This document shows, piece by piece, positions 8,743 through 17,424 of a stretch of 33,776 nt of DNA (its first letter is position 1; each line of letters begins with the position of its first letter). A program made the translations under genes and the position numbers. This stretch comes from Bauldia litoralis (GTDB taxonomy: Bacteria; Pseudomonadota; Alphaproteobacteria; Rhizobiales; Kaistiaceae), in assembly GCA_945882315.1 (NCBI GenBank), contig CAMCWB010000040.1:1-33776 (forward strand), read 5' to 3'. The notes under the pieces are model-generated. The model saw only the letters and a program-made list of their open reading frames with translations, was not told the DNA's origin and did no database searches.

Positions 8743-10851
8743 ATGCGGCCGGAAATTCTCAATCCGCTTTTCCGACCGGTCACGAGCCTTGCCGGCGTCG
8801 GGCCGAAGCTGGCGCTGACTCTGCGCCGGCTTCTGAGCGGCTCGGAGGCCGGCGAACCGCCGCGCGTGGTCGACCTCCTGTTCCACCTGCCCGCCGCCCT
8901 GATCGATCGCCGCAACCAACCCGGCATCGCGCTCTCGCCCGAGGGCGCCATCGTCACCCTGCGGATACGCGTCGACCGCCACCAGAAACCGCCGCGCGGC
9001 AATCGCCGGGTTCCCTATCGCGTCTACGGCCATGACGACACCGGCGAGATCGCCCTCACCTTCTTCCATGCCCATGCTGACTGGGTCGAGAAAAGCCTGC
9101 CGGTCGGGGAGACCCGCTATGTCAGCGGCCGCGTTGAATGGTTCAACGGCCGCCCGGCCATGGTCCATCCCGACCATATCGTCGAGGAGGCGGACTTTGC
9201 TTCCATGCCGCTGGTCGAGCCGGTCTATCCGATGACCGCCGGCCTCGCCCGCAAGACGCTCCTCCGCATCGTCGGCGAAGCCGTCGAGAGCGTTCCCACC
9301 CTGCCGGAATGCCTGGACCCGGCGCTCCGGAAGAAAAGGGCATGGCCGGATTTCGCCGCCGCGATCACGCAGGCCCATCATCCCGTCAAGGCCGACGATC
9401 TCGAGCCGACGAGCCCGCATCTCTCGCGGCTTGCCTATGACGAGTTGCTCGCAAATCAGCTCGCCCTTGCCCTCCTCCGCGAGCATCACCGCAAGAGCGC
9501 CGGCACATCGCGGCGCGGCAACGGCCGCCTGACGGCGAAGATCCTCGCCGCGCTGCCCTACAGCCTGACCGGCAGCCAGGGCCAGGCCCTCGAGGAGATC
9601 CGCGCTGACCTCGCCAAGCCTGAGCGGATGCTGCGGCTCCTCCAGGGCGATGTCGGCTCCGGCAAGACGGTCGTGGCGCTTCTATCGGCCGCCTCGGTGA
9701 TCGAGGCCGGCGCGCAAGCCGCGCTGATGGCGCCGACGGAACTGCTGATCCGGCAACATGCCCGCAGCATCGCCCCGGCCGCCGAAGCCGCCGGCATAAG
9801 AGTGGCCGTCCTGACCGGCCGCGAGAAGGGCCGCGAACGCGAAGCGGTGCTTGCGAGCCTCGCCGATGGCAGCACCGACCTTCTCATCGGCACGCACGCG
9901 CTCTTCCAGGGGAACGTCGCCTTCCGCGACCTCGCTCTCGTCATCGTCGACGAACAGCATCGCTTCGGCGTCCATCAGCGCCTGGCGCTGACCGCCAAGG
10001 GCACGGCTACCGACGTCCTCGTGATGACCGCGACGCCCATTCCGCGCACGCTCGTCCTCACCTATTACGGCGACATGGACGTCTCCAAGCTGACCGAAAA
10101 GCCGGCCGGCCGGCGCCCGATCGAGACGCGGAGCGTCTCCCTCGACCGCCTCGACGAGGTCGTCGAGCGCATCCGCGCCGCCGTGGAGATCGGTGCGAAG
10201 GCCTATTGGGTCTGTCCGCTCGTCGAGGAATCCGAGCTGATCGACGTCGCTGCCGCCGAGGAACGCTTCGCCGCCCTCGTGCAGGTGCTGGGTCCGGTCG
10301 TCGGCCTCGTCCACGGCAAGATGAAGCCCGAGGCGCGCGACCGGGCCATGCAGAATTTCCTGTCGGGGGCGACGAAGGTCCTTGTCGCGACGACCGTCAT
10401 CGAGGTCGGCGTCGACGTGCCGGATGCGACCATCATCGTCATCGAGCATGCCGAGCGCTTCGGGCTCGCTCAGCTCCACCAGCTTCGCGGCCGGGTCGGA
10501 CGCAGCGACAAGCCATCGACCTGCCTGCTGCTCTTCAAGATGCCGATCGGCGACGTGGCGCGCGACCGCCTTTCGGTCATGCGCGAGACCAATGACGGCT
10601 TCCGCATCGCGGAGGAGGATCTCCGCCTGCGCGGCGGCGGCGAAGTGCTCGGCACGCGGCAATCTGGCGAGGAAGGCTTCCGCGTCGCAAGGCCGGAGAT
10701 TCACGCAGACCTGATGGAGATCGCCCGCGACGACGCTCGGCTGATGGTCGCCACCGACCCGCATCTCACCGGCGCCCGCGGCGACGCCTTGCGCATCCTG
10801 CTTTATCTGTTCGGACGCGACGAGGCGATCAGGCTGCTCCGGGCGGGTTGA
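8743..10851 (+). CDS. recG: ATP-dependent DNA helicase RecG
   Basis: A 702-residue RecG. The N-terminal wedge/OB domain (about 1-250) is followed by helicase motifs: Walker A GDVGSGKT near residues 302-309, DEQHRFG near 403, ATPIPRT near 430, and QLRGRVGRS near 580. RecG remodels stalled replication forks and branch-migrates Holliday junctions. I chose the ATG at 8743 because AGGGGGA (8727-8733) lies upstream with 9 bases of spacing and the protein then begins MRPEILNPLFRPV, as family members do. The frame stays open further upstream to 8275, but that part runs antisense through sdhE and has no RecG-like content. The 3' end overlaps the convergent DUF502 gene by 23 bases. Confidence 0.97.
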   Translation: MRPEILNPLFRPVTSLAGVGPKLALTLRRLLSGSEAGEPPRVVDLLFHLPAALIDRRNQPGIALSPEGAIVTLRIRVDRHQKPPRGNRRVPYRVYGHDDTGEIALTFFHAHADWVEKSLPVGETRYVSGRVEWFNGRPAMVHPDHIVEEADFASMPLVEPVYPMTAGLARKTLLRIVGEAVESVPTLPECLDPALRKKRAWPDFAAAITQAHHPVKADDLEPTSPHLSRLAYDELLANQLALALLREHHRKSAGTSRRGNGRLTAKILAALPYSLTGSQGQALEEIRADLAKPERMLRLLQGDVGSGKTVVALLSAASVIEAGAQAALMAPTELLIRQHARSIAPAAEAAGIRVAVLTGREKGREREAVLASLADGSTDLLIGTHALFQGNVAFRDLALVIVDEQHRFGVHQRLALTAKGTATDVLVMTATPIPRTLVLTYYGDMDVSKLTEKPAGRRPIETRSVSLDRLDEVVERIRAAVEIGAKAYWVCPLVEESELIDVAAAEERFAALVQVLGPVVGLVHGKMKPEARDRAMQNFLSGATKVLVATTVIEVGVDVPDATIIVIEHAERFGLAQLHQLRGRVGRSDKPSTCLLLFKMPIGDVARDRLSVMRETNDGFRIAEEDLRLRGGGEVLGTRQSGEEGFRVARPEIHADLMEIARDDARLMVATDPHLTGARGDALRILLYLFGRDEAIRLLRAG

Positions 10852-11554
10852 GCTTCGCCGCTTCGTCGAGCGAGATCGTGCCTGCCGGCGCCTGGACAGC
10901 CGGTGGCTCCGGCGAGACGAGCCCGGCCGATATCACCAGCTTCGCTGCGTCTTCGACGCTCATATCGAGGATGATGACGTCGCTCCGCTTCACGAAGATG
11001 AGGAAGCCGCTGATCGGCGTCGGCGTGGTCGGCACGAAGACATTGATGATGTCGCCATCGCCGCCGGGGATTTTCGCGGCCACCTCGCCGCGCGTGTCGC
11101 CGGTCAGGAAAACGATCGACCACAGTCCCTTGCTCGGGAACTCGATCATGCCGACCTTCTGGAACGGCCGCGTCGTCGGCGAGACGGCAGTCTCGAAAAT
11201 CTGCTTCAGGCCGCTGTAGATGTTGCGGACGATCGGCATCCGCGACAGGAGGGATTCGCCCAGCACGACCAGCCGGCGGCCGACGATATTGGCGGCGAGG
11301 AAGCCGAGCAGCGTGATGAAGACCAGCGCCACGACGACGCCGAAGCCCGGCACCGAATAGTGGATGTAGGTGTCGGGCTTGTAGATCGCCGGTATGTAGG
11401 GGGTCACCCAGCCGTCGATCCAGCTGATGAAGGTCCGGACGATATAGACGGTCAGGAAAAGCGGCGCAGCGATTACCAGGCCCGTCAGGAAATAGTTCCT
11501 GAGCCGCGCCATGGGGCGGATGTGAAAGGCGGGTGTTGGGGTGTCGTCGGCCAA
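10829..11554 (-). CDS. DUF502 family inner-membrane protein
   Basis: A protein of about 241 residues with two N-terminal membrane segments (RNYFLTGLVIAAPLFLTVYIV and the VPGFGVVVALVFITLLGFLA stretch) and a soluble beta-rich C-terminal half containing SRMPIVRNIYSGLKQ and GEVAAKIPGGDGDIINVFVPTTP, all hallmarks of DUF502 (PF04367). Function of the family is unknown. The start is uncertain. A TTG at 11552-11554 has a GGAG 8 bases upstream and gives MADDTPTPAFH, while an ATG at 11510-11512 (MARLRNYF) has no visible ribosome binding site. It lies 89 bases after glmS on the same strand and overlaps the recG 3' end. Confidence 0.9.
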   Translation of the reverse strand: MADDTPTPAFHIRPMARLRNYFLTGLVIAAPLFLTVYIVRTFISWIDGWVTPYIPAIYKPDTYIHYSVPGFGVVVALVFITLLGFLAANIVGRRLVVLGESLLSRMPIVRNIYSGLKQIFETAVSPTTRPFQKVGMIEFPSKGLWSIVFLTGDTRGEVAAKIPGGDGDIINVFVPTTPTPISGFLIFVKRSDVIILDMSVEDAAKLVISAGLVSPEPPAVQAPAGTISLDEAAKLNPPGAA

Positions 11555-11643
11555 GTCAACGCTCCGCTCGGCCGCAACGATAGCCGGCAAGTCCCCCCGC
11601 GCCGATCATGGCAGATTCGACTGGATGCCGCGACCTTCGCGGT

Positions 11644-13470
11644 TCACTCCACCGTGACCGATTTCGCGAGGTTGCGCGGCTGGTCGACATCCGTGCCCAT
11701 GAAGACCGCCGTGTGATAGGCGAGAAGCTGCACCGGGATCGCATAGACGAGCGGCGTCACCGAAGCAGGCATTTCCGGCAGGATCAGCGTCTCCACCGCC
11801 TCGACGGCGGCGGCATCGCGCCCCTTCTCGTCCGTGACGAGGATGATCCGGCCGCCGCGCGCCGCAACTTCCTGCATGTTCGACACGGTCTTGTCGAAGA
11901 TTCGGTCATAGGGCGCGATCACGACGACCGGCATGTGCTCGTCGATCAGCGCGATCGGGCCATGCTTGAGCTCGCCCGCCGCATAGCCCTCGGCGTGGAT
12001 GTAGGAAATCTCCTTGAGCTTCAGCGCACCCTCGAGCGCGATCGGGTAATTCGTGCCGCGGCCGAGATAGAGGACGTCGCGGACCTTGGCGATGTCGCGG
12101 GCAAGCACCTCGATCTGCGCCTCCAGCCGCAGCGCCTGGCTCATCAGGCGCGGCACCTCGCTGAAGGCGCGGACGAGATTCTCCTCGTCCTTGTCGCTGA
12201 GTACGCCGCGCGCCTTGCCGGCCGCGATCGACAGCGACGCCAGTACTGCAAGCTGGCAGGTGAACGCCTTGGTCGAGGCGACGCCGATCTCCGGCCCGGC
12301 CAGCGTCGGCAGGACGAAATTCGCTTCCCGTGCGATCGTCGACTCCGGCACGTTGACGATTGCCGCGACCGCTTGCCCTTCGCTCTTGGAATAGCGCAGC
12401 GAGGCGAGCGTGTCGGCCGTCTCGCCGGACTGCGAAACGACGATCGAGAGTCCGTTCTTCGAGAGCGGCTGTTCGCGATAGCGGAACTCCGAAGCGATAT
12501 CGATGTCGACCGGCAGGCGCGCGAAACGCTCGAACCAGTATTTGGCCACGAGCCCGGCATAAAAAGCCGTGCCGCAGGCCGTGATCGATATCCGGTCGAG
12601 TTTGCTGAAATCCGCCGTGAAGGTCTCGGGCAGCACGACGCGGCCATTGCCGAAATCGAGATAGTTGGCGAGCGTGTGGCCGACCACCTCCGGCTGCTCG
12701 TAGATCTCCTTCGCCATGAAATGGCGGTGATTGCCCTTGTCGACGAGGAGACTGGTGGCGAAGGTCTTGACGATCGGCCGCTCCACCTTGGCTCCAGCCT
12801 CGTCATGGATCGTGACACCCTTCCGGTTCATCACCACCCAGTCGCCGTCCTCAAGATAAGTGACCCGGTCGGTGAAGGAAGCCAACGCGATCGCATCGGA
12901 GCCGAGGAACATCTCGCCATCCCCGTAGCCGACCGCGAGCGGGCTGCCGCGGCGCGCGCCGATCATCAGGTCATCCTCGCCGTCAAAAATGATTGCCAGC
13001 GAGAAAGCACCCTCGAGCCGCCCAAGCGACGCCTTGACCGCCTCGACCGGCGCCAGGCCGCGATCAATCTCGCGCGTGATCAACTGCGCGATGACCTCCG
13101 TATCCGTGTCGGTGACGAAGACGGAACCCGACGCCTTGAGCTCGGTCTTCAGTTCCCGGAAATTCTCGATGATGCCGTTATGGACCAGCGCCAGCCGGGC
13201 GGTCGCATGCGGATGGGCGTTCTTCTCGGTGGGCGGGCCATGCGTCGCCCAGCGCGTATGGCCGATGCCGGAACGGCCCGAAAGCGGCGTCTTGGCGAGC
13301 TTGTCCTCGAGATTGCGGAGTTTGCCTTCGGCCCGCCGCCGGTCGAGATGCCCGTTTTCGAGCGTCGCGACGCCCGCCGAATCATAGCCCCGGTATTCGA
13401 GGCGCTTCAGCGCATCGACCAAAAGCGGCGCGACCGGTGTCGAACCCAGAATGCCGATGATGCCGCACAT
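11644..13470 (-). CDS. glmS: glutamine-fructose-6-phosphate aminotransferase (isomerizing) GlmS
   Basis: A 608-residue enzyme making glucosamine-6-phosphate from fructose-6-phosphate and glutamine, the first step towards UDP-GlcNAc. The start is fixed by MCGIIGI: the cysteine after Met is the N-terminal nucleophile of the class II amidotransferase domain (about 1-240). The ATG has GGAGGC (13478-13483) 7 bases upstream; the in-frame GTG further up at 13485 overlaps that site and is rejected. Two SIS sugar-isomerase domains follow (SQSGETADT and GRGTNYPIALEGALKLKE), and the conserved C-terminal Lys lies in NLAKSVTVE. It is cytoplasmic and cotranscription with glmU (113-base gap) is plausible. 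No glmS ribozyme is seen, nor expected in this group. Confidence 0.97.
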   Translation of the reverse strand: MCGIIGILGSTPVAPLLVDALKRLEYRGYDSAGVATLENGHLDRRRAEGKLRNLEDKLAKTPLSGRSGIGHTRWATHGPPTEKNAHPHATARLALVHNGIIENFRELKTELKASGSVFVTDTDTEVIAQLITREIDRGLAPVEAVKASLGRLEGAFSLAIIFDGEDDLMIGARRGSPLAVGYGDGEMFLGSDAIALASFTDRVTYLEDGDWVVMNRKGVTIHDEAGAKVERPIVKTFATSLLVDKGNHRHFMAKEIYEQPEVVGHTLANYLDFGNGRVVLPETFTADFSKLDRISITACGTAFYAGLVAKYWFERFARLPVDIDIASEFRYREQPLSKNGLSIVVSQSGETADTLASLRYSKSEGQAVAAIVNVPESTIAREANFVLPTLAGPEIGVASTKAFTCQLAVLASLSIAAGKARGVLSDKDEENLVRAFSEVPRLMSQALRLEAQIEVLARDIAKVRDVLYLGRGTNYPIALEGALKLKEISYIHAEGYAAGELKHGPIALIDEHMPVVVIAPYDRIFDKTVSNMQEVAARGGRIILVTDEKGRDAAAVEAVETLILPEMPASVTPLVYAIPVQLLAYHTAVFMGTDVDQPRNLAKSVTVE

Positions 13471-13517
13471 ACAACAAGCCTCCACACCCGAATCGAGAGC
13501 CGCTCGAGCCAGTGATT

Positions 13518-13529
13518 TCTATCGATAGA
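13518..13529. promoter_or_regulatory. 12-base perfect palindrome upstream of glmS
   Basis: TCTATCGATAGA is a perfect palindrome lying in a short AT-rich island between glmU and glmS, 48 bases upstream of the glmS start codon. It could be an operator for glmS or part of a promoter (minus-strand TATCGAT-like -10). Chance occurrence is not excluded. Confidence 0.3.
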
Positions 13530-13583
13530 GTCGAATTCTTAGAAATAACGAACTGTAACCATGCTTAATGCGCTGCCGGCCCA

Positions 13584-14927
13584 TCAGGCTTTCTGTTTGG
13601 CCTTCAGCGCCCGCAATTCGTCGGCCCATCCCGCCTTCGTGATCTGCCGGCAGCGGCCGATTGCCAGTGCATTGTCCGGCACGTCGGTGGTGATCACGCT
13701 GCCGGAGCCGATATAGGCTCCCACCCCGATGGTCAGGGGTGCGACAAGCGAACTGTTCGATCCGACGAAGGCGCCCGCTCCGATCTCGGTGTGATGCTTG
13801 GCGAAGCCGTCATAATTGCAGGTGATCGTGCCTGCCCCGATATTCGCCCCGGCGCCGACATGCGCGTCGCCGATATAGGTCAGGTGATTGACCTTGGCGC
13901 CCTCGTCCACGGCGGCATTCTTGACCTCGACGAAATTGCCGATATGGGCATTCGGCCCGATATCGGTCCCCGGCCGCAGGCGGGCGAAGGGACCGACGAC
14001 CGCACCAGTAGCGATCCGGGTGCCCTCGATATGTGAGTTGGCGCGGATGACGACATCGTCGCCAACCGTCACGCCCGGGCCGAAAAAGACATTCGGCTCG
14101 ACGATCACGTCGCGGCCGAGCTTCGTGTCGTAGCTGAGCCACACCGTCTCGGGGGCGATCAGCGTCACGCCTTCCGACATCGCCACGCGGCGCGCCTGAT
14201 GCTGGAAGACACGCTCGGCGGCGGCCAGTTCGATCCGCGAATTGACGCCGAGGAACTCGCTCTCGTCGCCTTCGATCGCGACGACTTTCTTCTTCGCCCT
14301 GTTGGCGAGTTCGACGAGGTCGGTCAGATAGAATTCGCCCTTCGCATTCCGGTTACCGATTTTCTTGAGGAGCGACGCGGCCGCGCCGCGAAAGCCCATC
14401 ACACCGGCATTGCAGAAATCGATCTCGCGCTCGGCATCGCTGGCATCCCTCTCCTCGCGGATCGCCAGCAGCCGTCCCTTCTCGGTCAGCAGCCGGCCAT
14501 AGCCTGTCGGGCTCCCGGTCCTGAAGCCGAGGACGACGACGTCGGCGCCGCGCGTCATGGCGCTGCGCAGGCGCTTCAGCGTCGCTGACGTGAGGAGCGG
14601 CGTATCGCCGTAAAGGACGATGACATCGTCGGGCGCCGACTTGAATTCCTTGGCTGCGGCAAGAACGGCATGGGCCGTCCCCAGGCGCTGCGTCTGCTCG
14701 TAGGTCGCGGCATCGGGTGCCGCCTCGGCGACGAAGGCCCGCACGCCATCGGCATTCGGGCCGACCACGACCGCGACCCGGTTCGCCCCGGCGCCCTGCG
14801 CCGCCGCGATGACATGGCCCAGCATCGGCCGACCGCCGACTTGGTGCATCACCTTCGGCAGGGCGGAACGCATCCGTGTTCCCTCGCCGGCTGCGAGGAT
14901 GATGGCAAGGCAGCTACGCTTCGGCAT
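13584..14927 (-). CDS. glmU: bifunctional GlmU (GlcN-1-P acetyltransferase / GlcNAc-1-P uridyltransferase)
   Basis: A 447-residue bifunctional enzyme that acetylates glucosamine-1-phosphate and couples GlcNAc-1-phosphate to UTP, giving UDP-GlcNAc for peptidoglycan and lipid A. The N-terminal pyrophosphorylase domain (about 1-228) carries the nucleotide-binding LAAGEGTRMRS signature (residues 11-21), YGDTPLL and GEFYLTDLV. The C-terminal half (about 250-430) is a left-handed beta-helix of hexapeptide repeats, with the acetyltransferase region VKNAAVDEGAKVNHLTYIGD and NIGAGTITCNYDG. It sits upstream of glmS on the same strand, so two steps of one pathway are adjacent. Confidence 0.97.
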   Translation of the reverse strand: MPKRSCLAIILAAGEGTRMRSALPKVMHQVGGRPMLGHVIAAAQGAGANRVAVVVGPNADGVRAFVAEAAPDAATYEQTQRLGTAHAVLAAAKEFKSAPDDVIVLYGDTPLLTSATLKRLRSAMTRGADVVVLGFRTGSPTGYGRLLTEKGRLLAIREERDASDAEREIDFCNAGVMGFRGAAASLLKKIGNRNAKGEFYLTDLVELANRAKKKVVAIEGDESEFLGVNSRIELAAAERVFQHQARRVAMSEGVTLIAPETVWLSYDTKLGRDVIVEPNVFFGPGVTVGDDVVIRANSHIEGTRIATGAVVGPFARLRPGTDIGPNAHIGNFVEVKNAAVDEGAKVNHLTYIGDAHVGAGANIGAGTITCNYDGFAKHHTEIGAGAFVGSNSSLVAPLTIGVGAYIGSGSVITTDVPDNALAIGRCRQITKAGWADELRALKAKQKA

Positions 14928-15008
14928 GGTGCATCTTTCGATCGTAGGATTCGCGGGTTTTAGCGCGATTTTGCCCGAGTCGATACGACGGACCGGCCGG
15001 TTCTGCGG

Positions 15009-15746
15009 TCAGCCGAGTTGGGCGAGGCCCGGAAACGTGTTCAGGAGCCAGAAGGAGAAGGTCGTCATGTGGCCGGTGACGAACAGGATGCCGGTCGCCA
15101 CCAGCAACCCGCCCATGACTTTCTCGACGGTCCCGACATGTCTCCGGAAACGCTGCATAAAGCCCATGAACGAGCCCGCAAAGAAGCCGGCAAGGATGAA
15201 GGGTAGGCCAAGGCCCAGCGAATAGACGCCGAGCAATAACGCGCCCCGCGCCACCGTCTGTTCGGATCCCGCCACGGCAAGGATCGCCGCCAGCACCGGC
15301 CCGATGCAGGGCGTCCAGCCGATCGCAAAGGCGAGCCCCACCAGATAGGCGCCGAACGGCCCGGTCGGCCGGCGGGGACCGTCCAGCCGCGCCTGGCGGT
15401 AGAGAAAGCCGATTTTGAAGACGCCGAGGAAATGAAGCCCCATCACGATGATGATGCCGCCGGCGACAATCGACAGCACGTCGAGATGGCTTGCGACCAT
15501 CCGGCCGACAACCGAGGCCGTCGCACCGAGCAGCACGAAAACCGTCGAGAAGCCGAGGACGAAGGCCAAGGCCGAGAACGCCACGCGGTGGCGGGCGACG
15601 CGCTCCGAGCCCTCCCCGGTCAACTGGTCGAGGCTGACGCCGGCGATATAGCAGAGGTAAGGCGGCACCAGCGGCAGCACGCAGGGCGAGACGAAAGACA
15701 GGATCCCGGCAACAAGGGCGCCGCCATGGGTAACGTCGATGAGCAT
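15009..15746 (-). CDS. CcdA-type cytochrome c biogenesis / thiol-disulfide membrane protein
   Basis: A 245-residue membrane protein with six predicted transmembrane segments and the two conserved cysteines of the CcdA/DsbD-beta family: C22 in SFVSPCVLPLVPPYL and C147 or so in IGWTPCIGPVLAAI. Such proteins pass electrons from cytoplasmic thioredoxin across the inner membrane to periplasmic thiol proteins, in cytochrome c maturation or other disulfide reduction. No partner thioredoxin-like gene is adjacent, so the specific role is open. AGGAATGA lies just before the ATG. It is on the same strand as glmU with an 81-base gap. Confidence 0.93.
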   Translation of the reverse strand: MLIDVTHGGALVAGILSFVSPCVLPLVPPYLCYIAGVSLDQLTGEGSERVARHRVAFSALAFVLGFSTVFVLLGATASVVGRMVASHLDVLSIVAGGIIIVMGLHFLGVFKIGFLYRQARLDGPRRPTGPFGAYLVGLAFAIGWTPCIGPVLAAILAVAGSEQTVARGALLLGVYSLGLGLPFILAGFFAGSFMGFMQRFRRHVGTVEKVMGGLLVATGILFVTGHMTTFSFWLLNTFPGLAQLG

Positions 15747-16094
15747 TCATTCCTATCCGGCCGCGGGGCGTGCTGCCCGCTCGGCGCATGGTTATAGGGT
15801 GAAGCCGGCCTTCGCCACAGTCACCTTTGCGAGATGGAGAGCGGCCGCTCCGACGCGCCTGATGGCGGAAGGTCCCGACGCGGGATGCATCCCGGCATCG
15901 CCGATCAAGAGGAAACCCTGCCGCGGAGGATCAACGATCGATGTTTATAAACCTACGGTGAAACTTGCCATTTCCACCTTCATCGATCGGTCAGCATGCG
16001 AGAAGCGACGGGTTCGTTACTGTTTGCAGCACATTTATTAAAACTATAGAATTTCTAGGAGGCCGCCCGGTGTTGTGTTGTGTGGAGTATTTCT
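15747..16094. other. 348-base intergenic region, AT-rich at its right end
   Basis: I see no gene here. The left part is GC-rich. The right part (about 16010-16060) is unusually AT-rich for this window and includes ATTTATTAAAACTATAGAATTT, a likely promoter region for the small zinc-ribbon-like gene at 16095. A 10-base perfect palindrome, GTTTATAAAC, lies near 15942-15951. Confidence 0.5.
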
Positions 16095-16295
16095 ATGGGC
16101 GTGATTACTATTTTATGTCCGCGAACCGGCCGACAAGTCTCGACCGGTGTGGAACTAGACCGGACTGCCTTCAACGCGATGCCCGTCCGGCAGAGCGAAA
16201 TGCGTTGCTGGGTCTGCGGAGGCGTCCATAGCTGGTCGAAGCGATGGGCGACATTCGCTGCTGTCGCTCCCGACGAAATGGAAATGCACGGCTAA
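16095..16295 (+). CDS. small zinc-ribbon-like protein, unknown function
   Basis: A 66-residue protein beginning MGVITILCPRTGRQVSTGVE. Potential metal ligands are C8, C38, C41 and H45, giving C-x29-C-x2-C-x3-H, a compact zinc-ribbon-like layout, with a Trp (W47) just after. Small proteins of this pattern (CPxTG near the start, CxxCG before an HxW) are common uncharacterised proteins in Hyphomicrobiales. I chose the ATG at 16095 because GTGGAG lies 7 bases upstream; an in-frame ATG at 16080 lacks such a site. It has its own AT-rich upstream region. Its role is unknown; nucleic acid or metal binding is only a guess. Confidence 0.72.
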   Translation: MGVITILCPRTGRQVSTGVELDRTAFNAMPVRQSEMRCWVCGGVHSWSKRWATFAAVAPDEMEMHG

Positions 16296-16459
16296 TCCGG
16301 CTGCGTCACGCTGCCGTGTCGCACTGCTCGTCGCGCTCGCCCGTGTTGTGACGCCCATCACAGCGTCCGCACGGCAAGCGAGGCATTATCCTCTCAGTTC
16401 GATGGCGCAAGGCACAACCGAGGCGCCGGTTCTTCACCAAACTTCGAATGGAGGGGTCC

Positions 16460-16951
16460 ATGAGAAAGTTCCTGCCCACAGCATTCCTGGCGTCTTGTGC
16501 GCTCAGCCTCGGCCTCACGGCAGGCTCGCTCGCGACGGCCAGCTACAGCCCCGATCCCGAAGCGATCGACACTTCCCATGAATTCGAGACGGTCGAGATG
16601 ATCGCTCCGGTCATGAGCGACGAACTCTTCGCCGGGCAGACTGCCGGCGCAACCTGCATGGATCATTCCGGCGTCATGCGGCAGATCGCGGCCGACCGGG
16701 CGCAGATCGGCGGCGAGGCCGTCGAGCTCTCGGCCGGTCAGGATCAGATTTTCGCCGACGCCTGGCGCCACGAAACCGGAGAAGGGGCGATCGCGATCTC
16801 CGGCATCGTCGGCCACGTCTATTTCGACGAAACAGCCACCGAGTGGATGGTCGACGTCACCGAGTTCGATCCTGCCGGCTGCGCCGCCAGCCGGACGATC
16901 ATTTCGGGCAAGCAGTGGAACCACCTCATCAATGCCGCCGGCACGGTCTAG
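16460..16951 (+). CDS. secreted hypothetical protein
   Basis: A 163-residue protein that I do not recognise. It has a signal peptide (MRKFLPTAFLASCALSLGLT, cleavage probably near residue 28) and a mature part with two cysteines, C66 (GATCMDHSG) and one in PAGCAASR near the C-terminus, that may pair in the periplasm. The start at 16460 is favoured over an in-frame ATG at 16448 because GGAGGGG lies directly upstream with a short spacer and because the signal peptide then begins with MRK. The stop codon overlaps the end of the convergent cupin pseudogene by three bases. Confidence 0.75.
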   Translation: MRKFLPTAFLASCALSLGLTAGSLATASYSPDPEAIDTSHEFETVEMIAPVMSDELFAGQTAGATCMDHSGVMRQIAADRAQIGGEAVELSAGQDQIFADAWRHETGEGAIAISGIVGHVYFDETATEWMVDVTEFDPAGCAASRTIISGKQWNHLINAAGTV

Positions 16952-17424
16952 CCGATCGCCGGCAGCGTCTTTCCGCTCGCGGTTGCGGGCTCTGCCGCGA
17001 CCAGGACGAAGGCGATGACGCAAGGCGCGGGCCCGTGATTGACCCAATTGTGGATCGTGCCGCGCTGAACCACGCAATCGCCGGCCTTCAACCGGACCTT
17101 GGCATCGTCCAGTTACATCTCGATCTCGCCTGAGATAATCACCGCATAATCGATGGAATCGGTCCGGTGGATGCGCTGCGCGACGCCTGCCTCGAACTCG
17201 ACGACGCGAAAGACCGTGCCCTTCGGATTGACCGTCTTCACCGGAATCCCGGAGAGATCCGCCGAGCCGTCATTGTCCGCCGGAAATTCGCTGGTTTGCC
17301 AGAGGACCGTCCCCGACTGACCTTGCCGCCCCGAGACGACAGTGCTGGTCGGGCCGTCGAAAAGTACCACGGCTTTTCCCTTGGCGTCATGCCCGGTCAC
17401 GACGCGTCGCACTTTGACGGTCAC
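16948..17424 (-). pseudogene. cupin-domain protein interrupted by an in-frame TAA
   Basis: A GTG start with GGGGAGG five bases upstream opens a frame of 103 codons ending EIEM at a TAA (17113-17115). The same frame continues past it without any shift for 55 more codons to a TAG at 16948-16950, and that continuation is unmistakably the second half of the same cupin: LDDAKVRLKAGD, then VVQRGTIHNWVNHG, the cupin motif 2. Motif 1 (HRTDSIDYAVIISGE) is upstream of the stop. Rejoined, the protein is 158 residues, a usual size for single-cupin proteins of this family. Family members have a hydrophobic or acidic residue at the stop position; TTA or GAA to TAA is a single base change. Either a real nonsense mutation or a sequencing error. 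Confidence 0.85.

Noticed and set aside
11608-13515. A 635-codon plus-strand open frame antisense to glmS
   Set aside because: Same high-GC shadow effect; composition is unlike any protein and glmS is certain.
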